Of a stretch of DNA of 64,000 bases, positions 24,345 to 32,801 are shown piece by piece (within the stretch, counting starts at the first letter, position 1; every line of letters starts with the position of its first letter). Origin of the DNA: Bog-159 sp963785255 (lineage in GTDB: Bacteria > Acidobacteriota > Terriglobia > Bryobacterales > Bryobacteraceae); NCBI GenBank assembly GCA_963785255.1, contig CAWAUR010000015.1, forward strand, positions 496,001 to 560,000, given 5' to 3'. The notes under the pieces are model-generated. The model saw nothing but the letters and a program-made list of their open reading frames with translations, was not told the DNA's origin and did no database searches. The position numbers and the translations under genes were made by a program.

Positions 24345-27300
24345 TTAAAAGAGAAACTTCAAGCCGAGCTGCAGGATGCGCGGGTTGTGTGCGCCGGCCG
24401 CCCGCAGGAAGTTATTGTTGGCGTAACAACCCGGATCGCCCGCAGAGAAACCATTCGTGGTGTCGCCGAAGCAACTGGTGCCGCCGTTGACGCCGTTCCA
24501 CTGCGTGTTATTGAAGACGTTATAACCCTCCGCGCGGAATTCGAAGGACTTCGCTTCCGTAAGCGCGAAATGCTTGAACAAACCCATATCGAAGTTCGTG
24601 CGATTCGGGTTGTTCAGCGAATTCCGGCCCACCGTGCCGAAGCTCAGCCCTTGCGGAGCGGCGTAAGCGCCGGGGTTGAACAGCAGTGGACCATACACGC
24701 CCGCGGGGCTGGTAGTCAGGGTGGGAATGGCACTGGGATTGCCGATCTGATCGAGGTACGATCCAGTGCCGGTGCCGTTTCCAACGCCGGCGTTGAACAA
24801 GCCGTCCACCAGGCTGAACGGCGTGCCGGTCTGAAATGTGGTGATACCCGAAATCTCCCAGCCGCCCAGAATTTTGTGGGTCAACCCTGGGTTGGTGAAG
24901 AACGGCAGGTCGTAGACATAGCCGATGTTGAGAAGTTGGCGCTGGTCGAAGTTCGAACTGGCGCGCGTCAAGTTCAGATTATAAGCATTTACAAAGTTTC
25001 CGTCGTAGCGATCCGACGAGTCATCGAAGGAGTGACTCCACGTATAGGCCAGATCGACGCTCAGCCGGCCCACGTGACGGTGAGCAGAAACCTGCAGAGC
25101 GTTGTAAATCGAATTAGCCTCCGGCTCCAGCGCGGTGATGGAACCGTATCCCTGATAGGGGCGGTAGAAATCCGCGTCGCCGCCGCAGGCTACGTTAAAC
25201 TGGTTCAACGCTGCGCCCACGGGGGCCACTCCATTTACAGTGCCGTTGTTGCAGTCGTTCGTGGTCATGGCCTGGCCGGCGGGATACGGGTTTTGCGACG
25301 GGCTGATGGGGTACAGTTGATTGATATCGCGCTGCAGCGACAGGTGCGTGCCCTTGCTGCCCACATACGCTACGCTCATCACCGTTTCCTTCGCCAGCTC
25401 GCGTTGGATATTGAGATTCCATTGCTGTACGTAAGGCCAGATCGCCTGCGTGGGGACTGACGTGGGGCCCAGCGGGAAGATCACGCCGGCGCCGCCAATA
25501 TTGGTATAGCCCGAGATGTTGTACTGCGTCGAACTCAACACCAGCGGCGCGCTTCCTTCGAGCGACTCGCTGTTGCCTTCGTTGCCGTTGGTGTGCTCAT
25601 AAAAGATGCCGTAACCGCCGCGAATGGACGTTTTGCCGTTTCCGAACGGATCGAACGCGAAGCCGATGCGCGGCGCGGGATTCCATAGATGGCCTGTCAT
25701 GCAGCCCGCCGGGACGCCGTTCACGCCGCACTGCACGATGCCGTTGTAGGGATTGCCGGTGTTCGGAATAATGGCGCCGGACTGTCCGGTAATCGAACCA
25801 TCCACGTCGAGCTGCGGGGCCGCGGAAGCCTGGTATGCAGCCGGATCGAAGTTATACGCTTGATGATACTTCTCGCGGTAAGTTCCAAACATGCTCATGC
25901 GCAGTCCTAAGTTCAAGGTAAGCCGCTTACTTATGTGCCAATCGTCCTGGAAATACGGCTCCACGATCTTATACCTGTTGTAATACTTGGTCTTGAGATT
26001 GACTTGGTAGAAACTGGCAATCTGGCCGGTCAACATGTCCGCGAAAGCGTTGCCGGTGCTGATGGCCGAATCGGTATTATCGAAGCCCAGGATTCCCTGA
26101 ATGTATGGACTGTTTTCCTCGTTCTTCTCGGCAGCCACTACATACGCGCCGAAATACAGGTTATGTCCGCCTACGATCTTAGTCACTTGGTCCTTGTAGG
26201 TGTAGGTGGGATTGGCGTTATTCCAGGGGAAATAGCCGGTGTCGAGCGCGAAGCCGCCGGTATCGTAATTGACGCCGCCCGCCACGCCCACGGCCGGCAA
26301 TAGCCCTCCAAATCCGTTGTTGTAAAGGCCGGTCATGTTAAAGTCCGACGGGCGCGCGGTGGGACCGATGGCATTCAGGAAAATGTGGTCGGTGGTATAG
26401 CTGAACGTGAATTCGTTCAGCAGCGTGGGCGATATGTTGGCCGTAAGATTGGCCACCAGACTTACGCCGGGTCCCACGAAGTTGGTCTGGACGGTGGGAA
26501 ACGATGCGCCGTTGCCCCATTCGGGCGTCGGCTCGGTCTGTGACCATGAATCGTGGATAAAGCGCACGAACATGCGCAGCTTGTCGGTGAAATTCTGATC
26601 GATACGGAACAACTCTTCGTGCCAGTGCGTGGGCAGAGCGGGCGAGGCGCTGTAGTAATTGTTCGGCAGGTTGGCGGTGGGCAACAGCGTCAGCAGGTCC
26701 GCGGCGTTGTGATCGACCGGAACCGTATTATTCGGATAGTAAGATCCCGTCATCGGGTTCACCGGACAATCGGGAAAATTCGTGGTGTCTACAGCCGATT
26801 GCAGGCTGGCCGCCGGGCACACGTCTGAAAAATTCCCTTGCCGCTCCTGCGCGGAGGGGACCTGTCCGGTGAATATTCCGGCAGGCACAATCTCCCGCCG
26901 GACTTCCTCGGAAAAGAAAAAGAATGTCTTTTCCTTCTTCGTGTTGTAAACGCCCGGAATATACACGGGACCGCCTATGGTGCCGCCGAAGTCGTTCTTC
27001 TTGTACTCGGGCACCAACGGCGGCGTGTACGAGAAGTAGTTGCGCGCGTTGAAATCGTCGTTCCGCAGGAATTCGAACAGATCTCCATGGAAATCCTTGC
27101 CGCCGGATTTCGTCACCGTCTCGATGGTGGCCGATCCGTTGCGGCCATATTGCGCGCCGTAATTGGAAGTCAGTACCTTCACTTCGGCGATGGCGTCCAC
27201 GTTCGGGTAGACGTTCAGCGTGTCGTTGCTGCCGTTATCCATGTTGTCGCCGCCATCGATCTCCCAGTTGTTGTACTCCACGCGGCCGCCGTTGACGCTA

Positions 27301-27848
27301 TACGAAACGTTGCCTGCGACGCCCACCACGCCTTCATCCTGCCCGGTCTGATTGCTGACGCCGGGGACCAGCGTGACTAGCTGCGTAAAGTTGCGGCCAT
27401 TGAGCACAAGCTGGCTGATCTCCTTTTCGGTGACCACGCCGGAGAGCTCCGACGACTGGGTTTCCACCTGCGCCACGCCAGTACCCTCCACGCTGATTTC
27501 GCTGGTGACCTGGCCGACTTCGAGTGTGGCGTCCACGCGCGCCTTCTCGCCCACGGGTATTATGATGCCGGTGGCCTCGAAGGTCTTGAAGCCCGTGGCG
27601 GTGACCTTCAGGTTGTATTTGGATGCGGGCAGAGCGGCTACCAGGTAATCGCCGCCGGAATTGGTAGTCGCTTTCAGAGAGACGCCGGTGGCCGTATCGG
27701 TCACGGTCACCTCGGCATTGGGGAGCACCGCGCCGGTTGCGTCGCGCACCGTGCCGGTAATAGAAGCCCGATTCTGGGCAAAAAGCGGGGCTGTAACGGC
27801 GACAAAACCCGCTACGAAAACTGCCAATACGATCGTCCTGAAACGCAT
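24345..27848 (-). CDS. Oar-like TonB-dependent receptor with carboxypeptidase-regulatory domain
   Basis: Outer-membrane protein of 1167 residues. Residues 1-25 form a signal peptide (TIVLAVFVAGFVAVTAPLFAQ). A CarboxypepD_reg-like beta-sandwich follows (about 27-110; SITGTVRDATGAVLPNAEVTVT). Then come a plug domain (about 130-240; QLVLNGRNFTQLVTLVPGV) and a long beta-barrel ending LRAAGAHNPRILQLGLKFLF, with a C-terminal Phe as in outer-membrane proteins. Oar-type receptors are abundant in Solibacter-like genomes; the substrate is usually an oligosaccharide or unknown. The ATG at 27848 follows a clear GGAGG, unlike most single genes here. The further ATGs up to 27911 are not used in this model. 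Confidence 0.9.
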   Translation of the reverse strand: MRFRTIVLAVFVAGFVAVTAPLFAQNRASITGTVRDATGAVLPNAEVTVTDTATGVSLKATTNSGGDYLVAALPASKYNLKVTATGFKTFEATGIIIPVGEKARVDATLEVGQVTSEISVEGTGVAQVETQSSELSGVVTEKEISQLVLNGRNFTQLVTLVPGVSNQTGQDEGVVGVAGNVSYSVNGGRVEYNNWEIDGGDNMDNGSNDTLNVYPNVDAIAEVKVLTSNYGAQYGRNGSATIETVTKSGGKDFHGDLFEFLRNDDFNARNYFSYTPPLVPEYKKNDFGGTIGGPVYIPGVYNTKKEKTFFFFSEEVRREIVPAGIFTGQVPSAQERQGNFSDVCPAASLQSAVDTTNFPDCPVNPMTGSYYPNNTVPVDHNAADLLTLLPTANLPNNYYSASPALPTHWHEELFRIDQNFTDKLRMFVRFIHDSWSQTEPTPEWGNGASFPTVQTNFVGPGVSLVANLTANISPTLLNEFTFSYTTDHIFLNAIGPTARPSDFNMTGLYNNGFGGLLPAVGVAGGVNYDTGGFALDTGYFPWNNANPTYTYKDQVTKIVGGHNLYFGAYVVAAEKNEENSPYIQGILGFDNTDSAISTGNAFADMLTGQIASFYQVNLKTKYYNRYKIVEPYFQDDWHISKRLTLNLGLRMSMFGTYREKYHQAYNFDPAAYQASAAPQLDVDGSITGQSGAIIPNTGNPYNGIVQCGVNGVPAGCMTGHLWNPAPRIGFAFDPFGNGKTSIRGGYGIFYEHTNGNEGNSESLEGSAPLVLSSTQYNISGYTNIGGAGVIFPLGPTSVPTQAIWPYVQQWNLNIQRELAKETVMSVAYVGSKGTHLSLQRDINQLYPISPSQNPYPAGQAMTTNDCNNGTVNGVAPVGAALNQFNVACGGDADFYRPYQGYGSITALEPEANSIYNALQVSAHRHVGRLSVDLAYTWSHSFDDSSDRYDGNFVNAYNLNLTRASSNFDQRQLLNIGYVYDLPFFTNPGLTHKILGGWEISGITTFQTGTPFSLVDGLFNAGVGNGTGTGSYLDQIGNPSAIPTLTTSPAGVYGPLLFNPGAYAAPQGLSFGTVGRNSLNNPNRTNFDMGLFKHFALTEAKSFEFRAEGYNVFNNTQWNGVNGGTSCFGDTTNGFSAGDPGCYANNNFLRAAGAHNPRILQLGLKFLF

Positions 27849-27956
27849 AAGTACTCCTCCGTTAAACCGCGAGTTTTGGATCATTCTACTCGGAATCATG
27901 CGCGCGTGCAAGCGGTGTTTAACAGTTTGTTTAACAGTTTGGGATTCTCAGGCCGG

Positions 27957-28072
27957 GAAACCGCTCCCTGACGGTCGCGGCTCTGCACAACGCTACCGAA
28001 CCGCGACCGGAACGCTACCGAGCCGCGACCGGAACGCTACCGAGCCGCGACCGTCAGGAAGCGGTTAATAGG
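27957..28072. repeat. Palindromic repeat family C with internal 22-nt tandem repeats
   Basis: The outer arms ACCGCTCCCTGACGGTCGCG and CGCGACCGTCAGGAAGCGGT are inverted repeats. Between them a 22-nt unit beginning CGCTACCGAGCCGCGACCGG occurs about three times. The right arm supplies the final codons and the stop of the SAM hydrolase gene. Confidence 0.8.
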
Positions 28073-28851
28073 GTCAGTTCCAGCGGCGCACCAGCCGCGC
28101 AACCGAGATACTTCGCGGCGGAAGCCTGGCTCATGGAGATCTCGTAATATCCGGAGCTGCCCAGGATGAGAAACGCTTCGCCCGGGCCGTGTTCCTGGTA
28201 GTTGCGGGCGAAGGTTTGGATGCGTTGGGCGCCGACGGCGAGATCGAAGCCGCGCTGATCCAGGTCCGGAAAGTCTTCCACGGCGAAGTTGGTCACCATA
28301 TTTCCGAAGCGGTCTACTTTCAGGACGGCGCCCATCCAGGTGCGCCGCGCGGTGCGCACGGGCTTGTCGAAATCCAGGCGCAGATAATCCGTGACGAGCT
28401 TACCGAAACGCGCCGCCGGTACGCCGCCCGCCAGATGAGAGGCCACGGGCGCGAAAATGTCGCGGCCATGAAAAGTGTTGCTTACCGGCTGCCGGAAATA
28501 ACGGGCGTTCGAGATGGCGCGCACACGATGTTTCTCGCGGGCATAGATCATCGACAGAACGCCGTTATCGGGCGCGATGAAATACTGTCCGGCGGCTTGC
28601 GCCAGAATCGGACGGCGGGACGTGCCCACGCCCGGATCGACCACCACCACGTGCACCGTTCCGCGCGGAAAACAGCGGTACGCCTGGGTTATGGTGTAGG
28701 CGGCCTCGGGGATCTCATAGGCGCTTACGCCGTGACTGATATCCACGATGCGCGCGCGCGGGCAGATCGACAGGATGACGCCTTTCATGGCGCCCACGTA
28801 GTGGTCTGCCAGGCCGAAATCCGTGGTCAGGGTAATGAGCGGAGCGGGCAT
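28054..28851 (-). CDS. SAM hydrolase / SAM hydroxide adenosyltransferase (DUF62 family)
   Basis: A 265-residue enzyme related to fluorinase and SalL that splits SAM to adenosine and methionine with water. Motifs: TLTTDFGLADHYVGAMKG, VVDPGVGTSRRPI, the APDNGVLS stretch, FHGRDIFAPVASHLA and a C-terminal GSSGYYEISMSQASAAKYLG (Ser/Asn region binding the adenosyl group). The last residues (LLTAS) and the TGA are encoded by the arm of a family C repeat. It is divergent from the cysteine desulfurase gene with 16 bp between start codons. Confidence 0.9.
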   Translation of the reverse strand: MPAPLITLTTDFGLADHYVGAMKGVILSICPRARIVDISHGVSAYEIPEAAYTITQAYRCFPRGTVHVVVVDPGVGTSRRPILAQAAGQYFIAPDNGVLSMIYAREKHRVRAISNARYFRQPVSNTFHGRDIFAPVASHLAGGVPAARFGKLVTDYLRLDFDKPVRTARRTWMGAVLKVDRFGNMVTNFAVEDFPDLDQRGFDLAVGAQRIQTFARNYQEHGPGEAFLILGSSGYYEISMSQASAAKYLGCAAGAPLELTLLTAS

Positions 28852-28854
28852 TGT

Positions 28855-28860
28855 TAGAAT
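28855..28860 (+). promoter_or_regulatory. -10-like TAGAAT, 7 nt before the cysteine desulfurase GTG start
   Basis: TAGAAT-N7-GTG in the 16-bp gap between two divergent start codons; supports the GTG start at 28868. Confidence 0.5.
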
Positions 28861-28867
28861 AAAAACA

Positions 28868-30046
28868 GTGCAACGTTTCTATTTCGATCACAACGCGACG
28901 ACGCCGGTGTCTCCGGAAGTGCTGGAGACCGCGGTGGAGTGTCTCGGTCAAGTGTATGGTAACGCGTCGAGCATCCACTATTTCGGACAGGCCGCCAAGC
29001 AGAAGCTGGAAAACGCGCGGCGGCAGGCAGCGGCGGCCATGGGATGCCAACCTGTCGAGATCGTGTTCGTGAGCGGCGGCACCGAGGCGGATAACCTGGC
29101 GCTGTTCGGCGTAGTGCGGAATTCCAAGCGCGCCTCGCGGCACGTGATTACGACCGCTATCGAACATCCCGCCGTGTTGAACGCTTGCGCGCAGTTGGAG
29201 CGCGAGGGCGTGGTAGTGACCTACGCGCCGGTGGGTGCGGATGGCCTGGTGGACCCGGACGAAATCCGCCGCGCACTGCGTCCGGACACGGTGCTGGTTT
29301 CCGTGATGCATGCGAACAACGAACTGGGAACCGTGCAGCCAGTGGCGGCTATCGCGGCCATGGCGCACGAAGCCGGCGCATACATGCACGCGGATGGCGT
29401 GCAGGCGTTCGGCAAGATTCCGGTGGATGTGGACGCGCTAGGTGTGGATCTTTACAGTACGAGCGGCCACAAGATTTATGCCCCGAAGGGTGTTGGGGCG
29501 TTGTACGTGCGGCGCGGCACGCGGTTGGGGGCGGTCCAGTTTGGCGGGCATCACGAGCGCGAGAAGCGTCCGGGGACGGAGAATGTGCCGGGCGCGGCAG
29601 CGTTTGGCATGGCGGCGGAACTGGCGTCCTCCGGCCTGGAGACGGAGATGCGACGCGTCGGCGAGTTGCGCGACAGGCTGGAATCGGCCATTCTGGAGCG
29701 CATTCCGCACACCGGCGTAAACGGCCATCGCACGGCGCGCACGCCCAACACGACGAACATTCATTTCGACGGATTGGAAGGTGAGGCGCTGGTGATCGGG
29801 CTGGACCTGCGCGGCTTTGCGGTATCCAGCGGCGCGGCCTGCTCGAGCGGCGCCGTCGAGCCATCGCACGTGCTTACGGCCATCGGACTGACGGCGGATC
29901 GGGCGCGCGCCAGCATCCGTTTTTCGCTGGGACGCGCGAACACCGCCGAACAAGTAGACGCATTGGTGGAGGCTGTGGAGGCATGCGTGGCGCATTTGCG
30001 CAGGCTGTCGCCGATGGCGGCCAGCTGCCTTCCGGTGATTTCATGA
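28868..30046 (+). CDS. Cysteine desulfurase (IscS/NifS family)
   Basis: A PLP enzyme of 392 residues that moves sulfur from cysteine to a persulfide. The family start FYFDHNATTPVSPEV follows directly from the GTG at 28868. PLP-Lys202 lies in STSGHKIYAPKG, and the catalytic Cys325 in the SGAACSSGAVEPSH loop typical of group I enzymes. HANNELGTVQP and RPGTENVPGAAAFG are also present. The ATGA overlap with mnmA indicates that it is the sulfur donor for tRNA 2-thiouridine formation. The start codon at 28823 would overlap the divergent gene and is rejected. Confidence 0.95.
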   Translation: MQRFYFDHNATTPVSPEVLETAVECLGQVYGNASSIHYFGQAAKQKLENARRQAAAAMGCQPVEIVFVSGGTEADNLALFGVVRNSKRASRHVITTAIEHPAVLNACAQLEREGVVVTYAPVGADGLVDPDEIRRALRPDTVLVSVMHANNELGTVQPVAAIAAMAHEAGAYMHADGVQAFGKIPVDVDALGVDLYSTSGHKIYAPKGVGALYVRRGTRLGAVQFGGHHEREKRPGTENVPGAAAFGMAAELASSGLETEMRRVGELRDRLESAILERIPHTGVNGHRTARTPNTTNIHFDGLEGEALVIGLDLRGFAVSSGAACSSGAVEPSHVLTAIGLTADRARASIRFSLGRANTAEQVDALVEAVEACVAHLRRLSPMAASCLPVIS

Positions 30047-31161
30047 GCGCCGCGCCTATTGCCGCGCCCATTGCAGTAGCCATGTCCGGCGGCGTGGATA
30101 GCTCCACCGTAGCGGCGCTGCTGGCGCGTGGCGGCCATCCCGTGGTCGGTCTGACCATGCAGCTTTGGAACCAGCGGCGGTTGCCCGAGCTTTCCGTGGA
30201 GGGCGCTACCGGACGCTGCTGCTCGCTCGACGACGTGTATGACGCGCGGCGTGTGGCGGAGCAGATCGGCATTCCGTATTACGTGGTGAATTTCGAGCGC
30301 CAGTTCGAGCAGCGCGTGATCGAACCGTTTGTCGAGGAGTATCTGGCCGGGCGGACGCCGATTCCGTGCACGCTTTGCAATAACTTCATCAAGTTCGATC
30401 AGTTTCTGGAAATGGCGGACGCGGTAGGCGCGCAACAGATCGCCACGGGACATTACGCGCGCATTACTTACGACCAGCCGAGCGGCCGGTATCAATTGCG
30501 CAAGGCGGTGGACGAGAGCAAGGATCAGACTTACTTTCTGTTTGGGCTTACGCAGGCCCAACTGGCGCGCAGCTTGTTTCCGCTGGGTGAGATGCGCAAG
30601 CCGGAAGTGCGAAACCTGGCGCGCGACATGCAACTGGCAGTGGCGGAGAAGGGCGAGAGCTTCGAAATCTGCTTCGTGCCGAACGGCGATTATGCCGCGT
30701 TCATGGATGCGTATCTGCAGCAGAAGGGCGCCGCCGCGCCGCGCACGCGGGGCCAGATCGTGACCGCCGATGGGCGCACGCTGGGCGAGCACGAGGGCGT
30801 GCATCACTTCACCGTGGGGCAGCGTAAAGGATTGGGCATCGCCACGGGAGAGCCGCTTTATGTGATCGCGACCGACCCGAAATCGCAGCGCGTGACGGTG
30901 GGCGGCAACCACGAACTGCTGCGCGGCAGTCTGATCGCGCGCGATGTGAATTGGGTTTCGATCGCGGGCATTCGGGAGCCCGTGCGCGCGCAGGTGAAGA
31001 TCCGCAACAAGCATGTGGCGGCGGAAGCCACGCTTCATCCGGCGGCAGACCCGGCGCGCGTGGAAGTGCGATTCGACCAGCCGCAGCGCGCGGTCACGCC
31101 CGGCCAAGCCGCGGTATTTTACGAAGGCGATCTGGTGTTGGGTGGCGGTTGGATCGAGTGA
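30043..31161 (+). CDS. mnmA: tRNA-specific 2-thiouridylase MnmA
   Basis: Thiolates U34 of Lys, Glu and Gln tRNAs. The 372-residue product has the PP-loop AMSGGVDSS near the N-terminus, the nucleophile Cys112 in PIPCTLCNNFIKF, ATGHYARI, and the second catalytic Cys210 in ESFEICFVPNGDY. The central and beta-barrel domains follow (HHFTVGQRKGLG, EVRFDQPQRAVTPGQAAVFYEGD). The ATG at 30043 overlaps the desulfurase stop (ATGA). The product takes persulfide sulfur directly or through carriers from the upstream desulfurase. Confidence 0.96.
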   Translation: MSAAPIAAPIAVAMSGGVDSSTVAALLARGGHPVVGLTMQLWNQRRLPELSVEGATGRCCSLDDVYDARRVAEQIGIPYYVVNFERQFEQRVIEPFVEEYLAGRTPIPCTLCNNFIKFDQFLEMADAVGAQQIATGHYARITYDQPSGRYQLRKAVDESKDQTYFLFGLTQAQLARSLFPLGEMRKPEVRNLARDMQLAVAEKGESFEICFVPNGDYAAFMDAYLQQKGAAAPRTRGQIVTADGRTLGEHEGVHHFTVGQRKGLGIATGEPLYVIATDPKSQRVTVGGNHELLRGSLIARDVNWVSIAGIREPVRAQVKIRNKHVAAEATLHPAADPARVEVRFDQPQRAVTPGQAAVFYEGDLVLGGGWIE

Positions 31162-31605
31162 CTGGACGCGGCTGAATCCGTGGCCAGAACGGCGCCGAAG
31201 GCAGCGCGGGTACAGAAGACGGTCGATGCGGCTGTCTATCTAAGCCGGCATAGGCGGGGTGAAAGCCGAGGCGACAACCGGCGTAACGCTGACGACTTGC
31301 AAAGTGGACGAGCGGATACCGGCCGGGATCAGGGCGGTTTTTGGCATCGCATCCGGCCGCTGCACGCCGCCCGCACAGGCCCCATTCCCGTTTCGCAACT
31401 GGCCGGCGACTTAAAGCGGGAGCGGTGATGCGCGACGTGCGGCTTTTGGAGTCATTCGGTGCTGAAGACAATGGTGGCGCCGAATCCTGGACACGGTAGG
31501 CCGGTAAGGCGAAGCTAGTCCGAATCGGACCAGTCGTCCGATTCGTCCCACTCCGTTTGGATCTGCGTGAATACGGGTGTGTACTGGTAGCGGGGGAACG
31601 TGCGA
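31162..31605. other. Region without a recognised gene
   Basis: About 440 bp after mnmA with only short, compositionally unconvincing open frames on both strands. The one clear structure is a perfect 10-bp hairpin, CGAATCGGAC-CAGTC-GTCCGATTCG, at 31521-31545. It has no T-tract. Confidence 0.5.
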
Positions 31606-31869
31606 ATGATCCAAATCGATAATCCGGTGCAGTTCGCGGAAGACCTATGCAAGTTGGGTTTGGACGCCTGCCATGAGATCGTATTTGGTCCGCGCGGGTA
31701 CCAGGAGGGGCTCGATGTGGGCAGCGACTTCTTCCCGCTGTGGGAGCTGACGCTGCCCGAAAACCGCGATTCGCTAGCGCGGCTGGATTTTGCGGCGATC
31801 AAGGCGCGGCGCGGATCGGATTGGTCGGTGGCTCCGCCGCGGCTCTCTTCCGCCATGCGCGCCATCTAG
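31606..31869 (+). CDS. Hypothetical 87-residue protein
   Basis: Not recognised. The open frame from ATG 31606 encodes MIQIDNPVQFAEDLCKLG, later EIVFGPRGYQEGL and FFPLWELTLPENRDSLARLD. Third positions are strongly GC-biased, as in neighbouring genes, which favours this strand over the overlapping minus-strand frame. There is no signal or membrane segment, and no clear ribosome-binding site or promoter. It ends 3 nt before the convergent SnoaL-like gene. Confidence 0.5.
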   Translation: MIQIDNPVQFAEDLCKLGLDACHEIVFGPRGYQEGLDVGSDFFPLWELTLPENRDSLARLDFAAIKARRGSDWSVAPPRLSSAMRAI

Positions 31870-31872
31870 ACC

Positions 31873-32256
31873 TCAGCGCATCAAACGGCGTAGCGGCTCG
31901 TTATCGGCGTACACCCGCCATTCCGCAATCAGCGATCCCCGTATCCCGGCACGCCAGGCCGCCGGCGTCCGCCATCGGTTTTCCGGTTCTAAAGCGCCGC
32001 CGCCGCAGTAAGTGCCGTGCGCGGCGCCCAGCATCACTACCACCGGCCCATCCACAAAAGTCTCCTCGATTTCGATTGCATAATCGGGCACCATGCGGAA
32101 GTAAGCTTCCCAGCCGTTCCGCATCGCCTCGCGGCCCGTGATCCTGGTTCCCAGCGAATCCACAAAAACGTGGTCTTCGGTCATAAGCCTGGCGATCTCT
32201 TCGGAGTCTCGCCGGTTAATGGCGCTCACAAAGGCGTGCGCGATGGCCATGCTCAT
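31873..32256 (-). CDS. SnoaL-like / NTF2-fold protein
   Basis: A 127-residue cone-fold (NTF2 superfamily) protein: AHAFVSAINRRDSEEIARLMTEDHVFVDSLG, ITGREAMRNGWEAYFRMVPDYAIEIEE, later GIRGSLIAEWRVYADNEPLRRLM. Proteins of this size may be small-molecule isomerases or hydrolases, or only ligand-binding. No partner gene is adjacent. TAGAAT lies 8 nt before the ATG at 32256, suggesting leaderless expression. Confidence 0.85.
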   Translation of the reverse strand: MSMAIAHAFVSAINRRDSEEIARLMTEDHVFVDSLGTRITGREAMRNGWEAYFRMVPDYAIEIEETFVDGPVVVMLGAAHGTYCGGGALEPENRWRTPAAWRAGIRGSLIAEWRVYADNEPLRRLMR

Positions 32257-32264
32257 TTGGTGCG

Positions 32265-32270
32265 ATTCTA
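32265..32270 (-). promoter_or_regulatory. -10-like TAGAAT, 8 nt before the SnoaL-like gene ATG
   Basis: Minus-strand TAGAAT-N8-ATG. Confidence 0.5.
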
Positions 32271-32334
32271 ACAGGATGGTGTTGGATTTGCATATGACAG
32301 ATGACGATGATGCAACCGGCTCTGGAGGAGTGAG

Positions 32335-32592
32335 GTGATTTTCGCATACGGAGTACTCGGGTTGCTGGCGTCGCTCGCGATTCTATTCACCATCCTGGTG
32401 TTGAAGGTCGGGCAAGCGCGCCGCGCCTCGAAGAAATCCACATGCTATTACTGCGGCAGCGCGGCATTGCACGTCTCCTCTCCCAAGGGCTTGGCGGACC
32501 GTTTGCTGAGCAACTGGCACTGCGTTCCCTACCGTTGCGAGGTGTGCTTTCGCCGCCACTACAGGTTTGCCGGTGTGCGCGGGGACGAGTGA
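32335..32592 (+). CDS. Small membrane protein with a C-terminal zinc-ribbon-like domain
   Basis: An 85-residue protein: one N-terminal membrane helix (about 3-24, YGVLGLLASLAILFTILVL), a basic stretch (GQARRASKK), then CYYCGS and, after 26 residues, CEVCFRRH, a CxxC...CxxC pattern that would bind zinc or another metal in the cytoplasm. Starts at a GTG preceded by GGAGGAG 4-10 nt upstream, one of the few clear Shine-Dalgarno sites here. Function unknown. Confidence 0.65.
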   Translation: MIFAYGVLGLLASLAILFTILVLKVGQARRASKKSTCYYCGSAALHVSSPKGLADRLLSNWHCVPYRCEVCFRRHYRFAGVRGDE

Positions 32593-32801
32593 GGTGGGCG
32601 CCCCACGGGAAGTGGCGCATCACGAGGTGAAGGCCTCTTTGGCCACCAGCAGCAATTGCCGGCGCGTATCCCGCACCCGGATACGAACCCCCATATGACA
32701 CGCTGGTGCAATCGGCGAAGGACTTATCGGTGGGGCGGCGCGGAAGGTTCAGCCCGCGTGCGAGTGGTGCGCCGAAAAAGCGCCGCAGGTGGACGGACGG
32801 G
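32593..32801. other. Gap with a possible histidine-kinase fragment
   Basis: No gene. On the minus strand, 32699-32622 could encode VRIRVRDTRRQLLLVAKEA followed by FTS and a stop. This resembles the N-box of a histidine kinase (RRQL.LV.KEA.TN), but nothing upstream continues it. Probably a remnant at most. Confidence 0.3.

Noticed and set aside
24249..25460. Plus-strand frame of about 400 codons opposite the Oar-like receptor
   Set aside because: It is antisense to a protein with clear receptor motifs and has no recognisable domain.
28823..28867. Longer N-terminus for the cysteine desulfurase
   Set aside because: It would overlap the divergent SAM hydrolase start; the family N-terminus begins right after the GTG at 28868.
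29761..31107. Minus-strand frame of 448 codons opposite mnmA
   Set aside because: Antisense of two well-conserved enzymes; His/Arg/Ala-rich as expected for a high-GC shadow frame.
31182..31428. Small plus-strand frame after mnmA
   Set aside because: Arg/Gly-rich with no motif, ribosome-binding site or promoter; coding bias is poor compared with neighbours.
31515..31865. Minus-strand frame with an acidic tail (DESDDWSDSD)
   Set aside because: The tail looks protein-like, but the rest is Ser/Arg-rich and antisense to a plus-strand frame with better codon bias. Not fully excluded.
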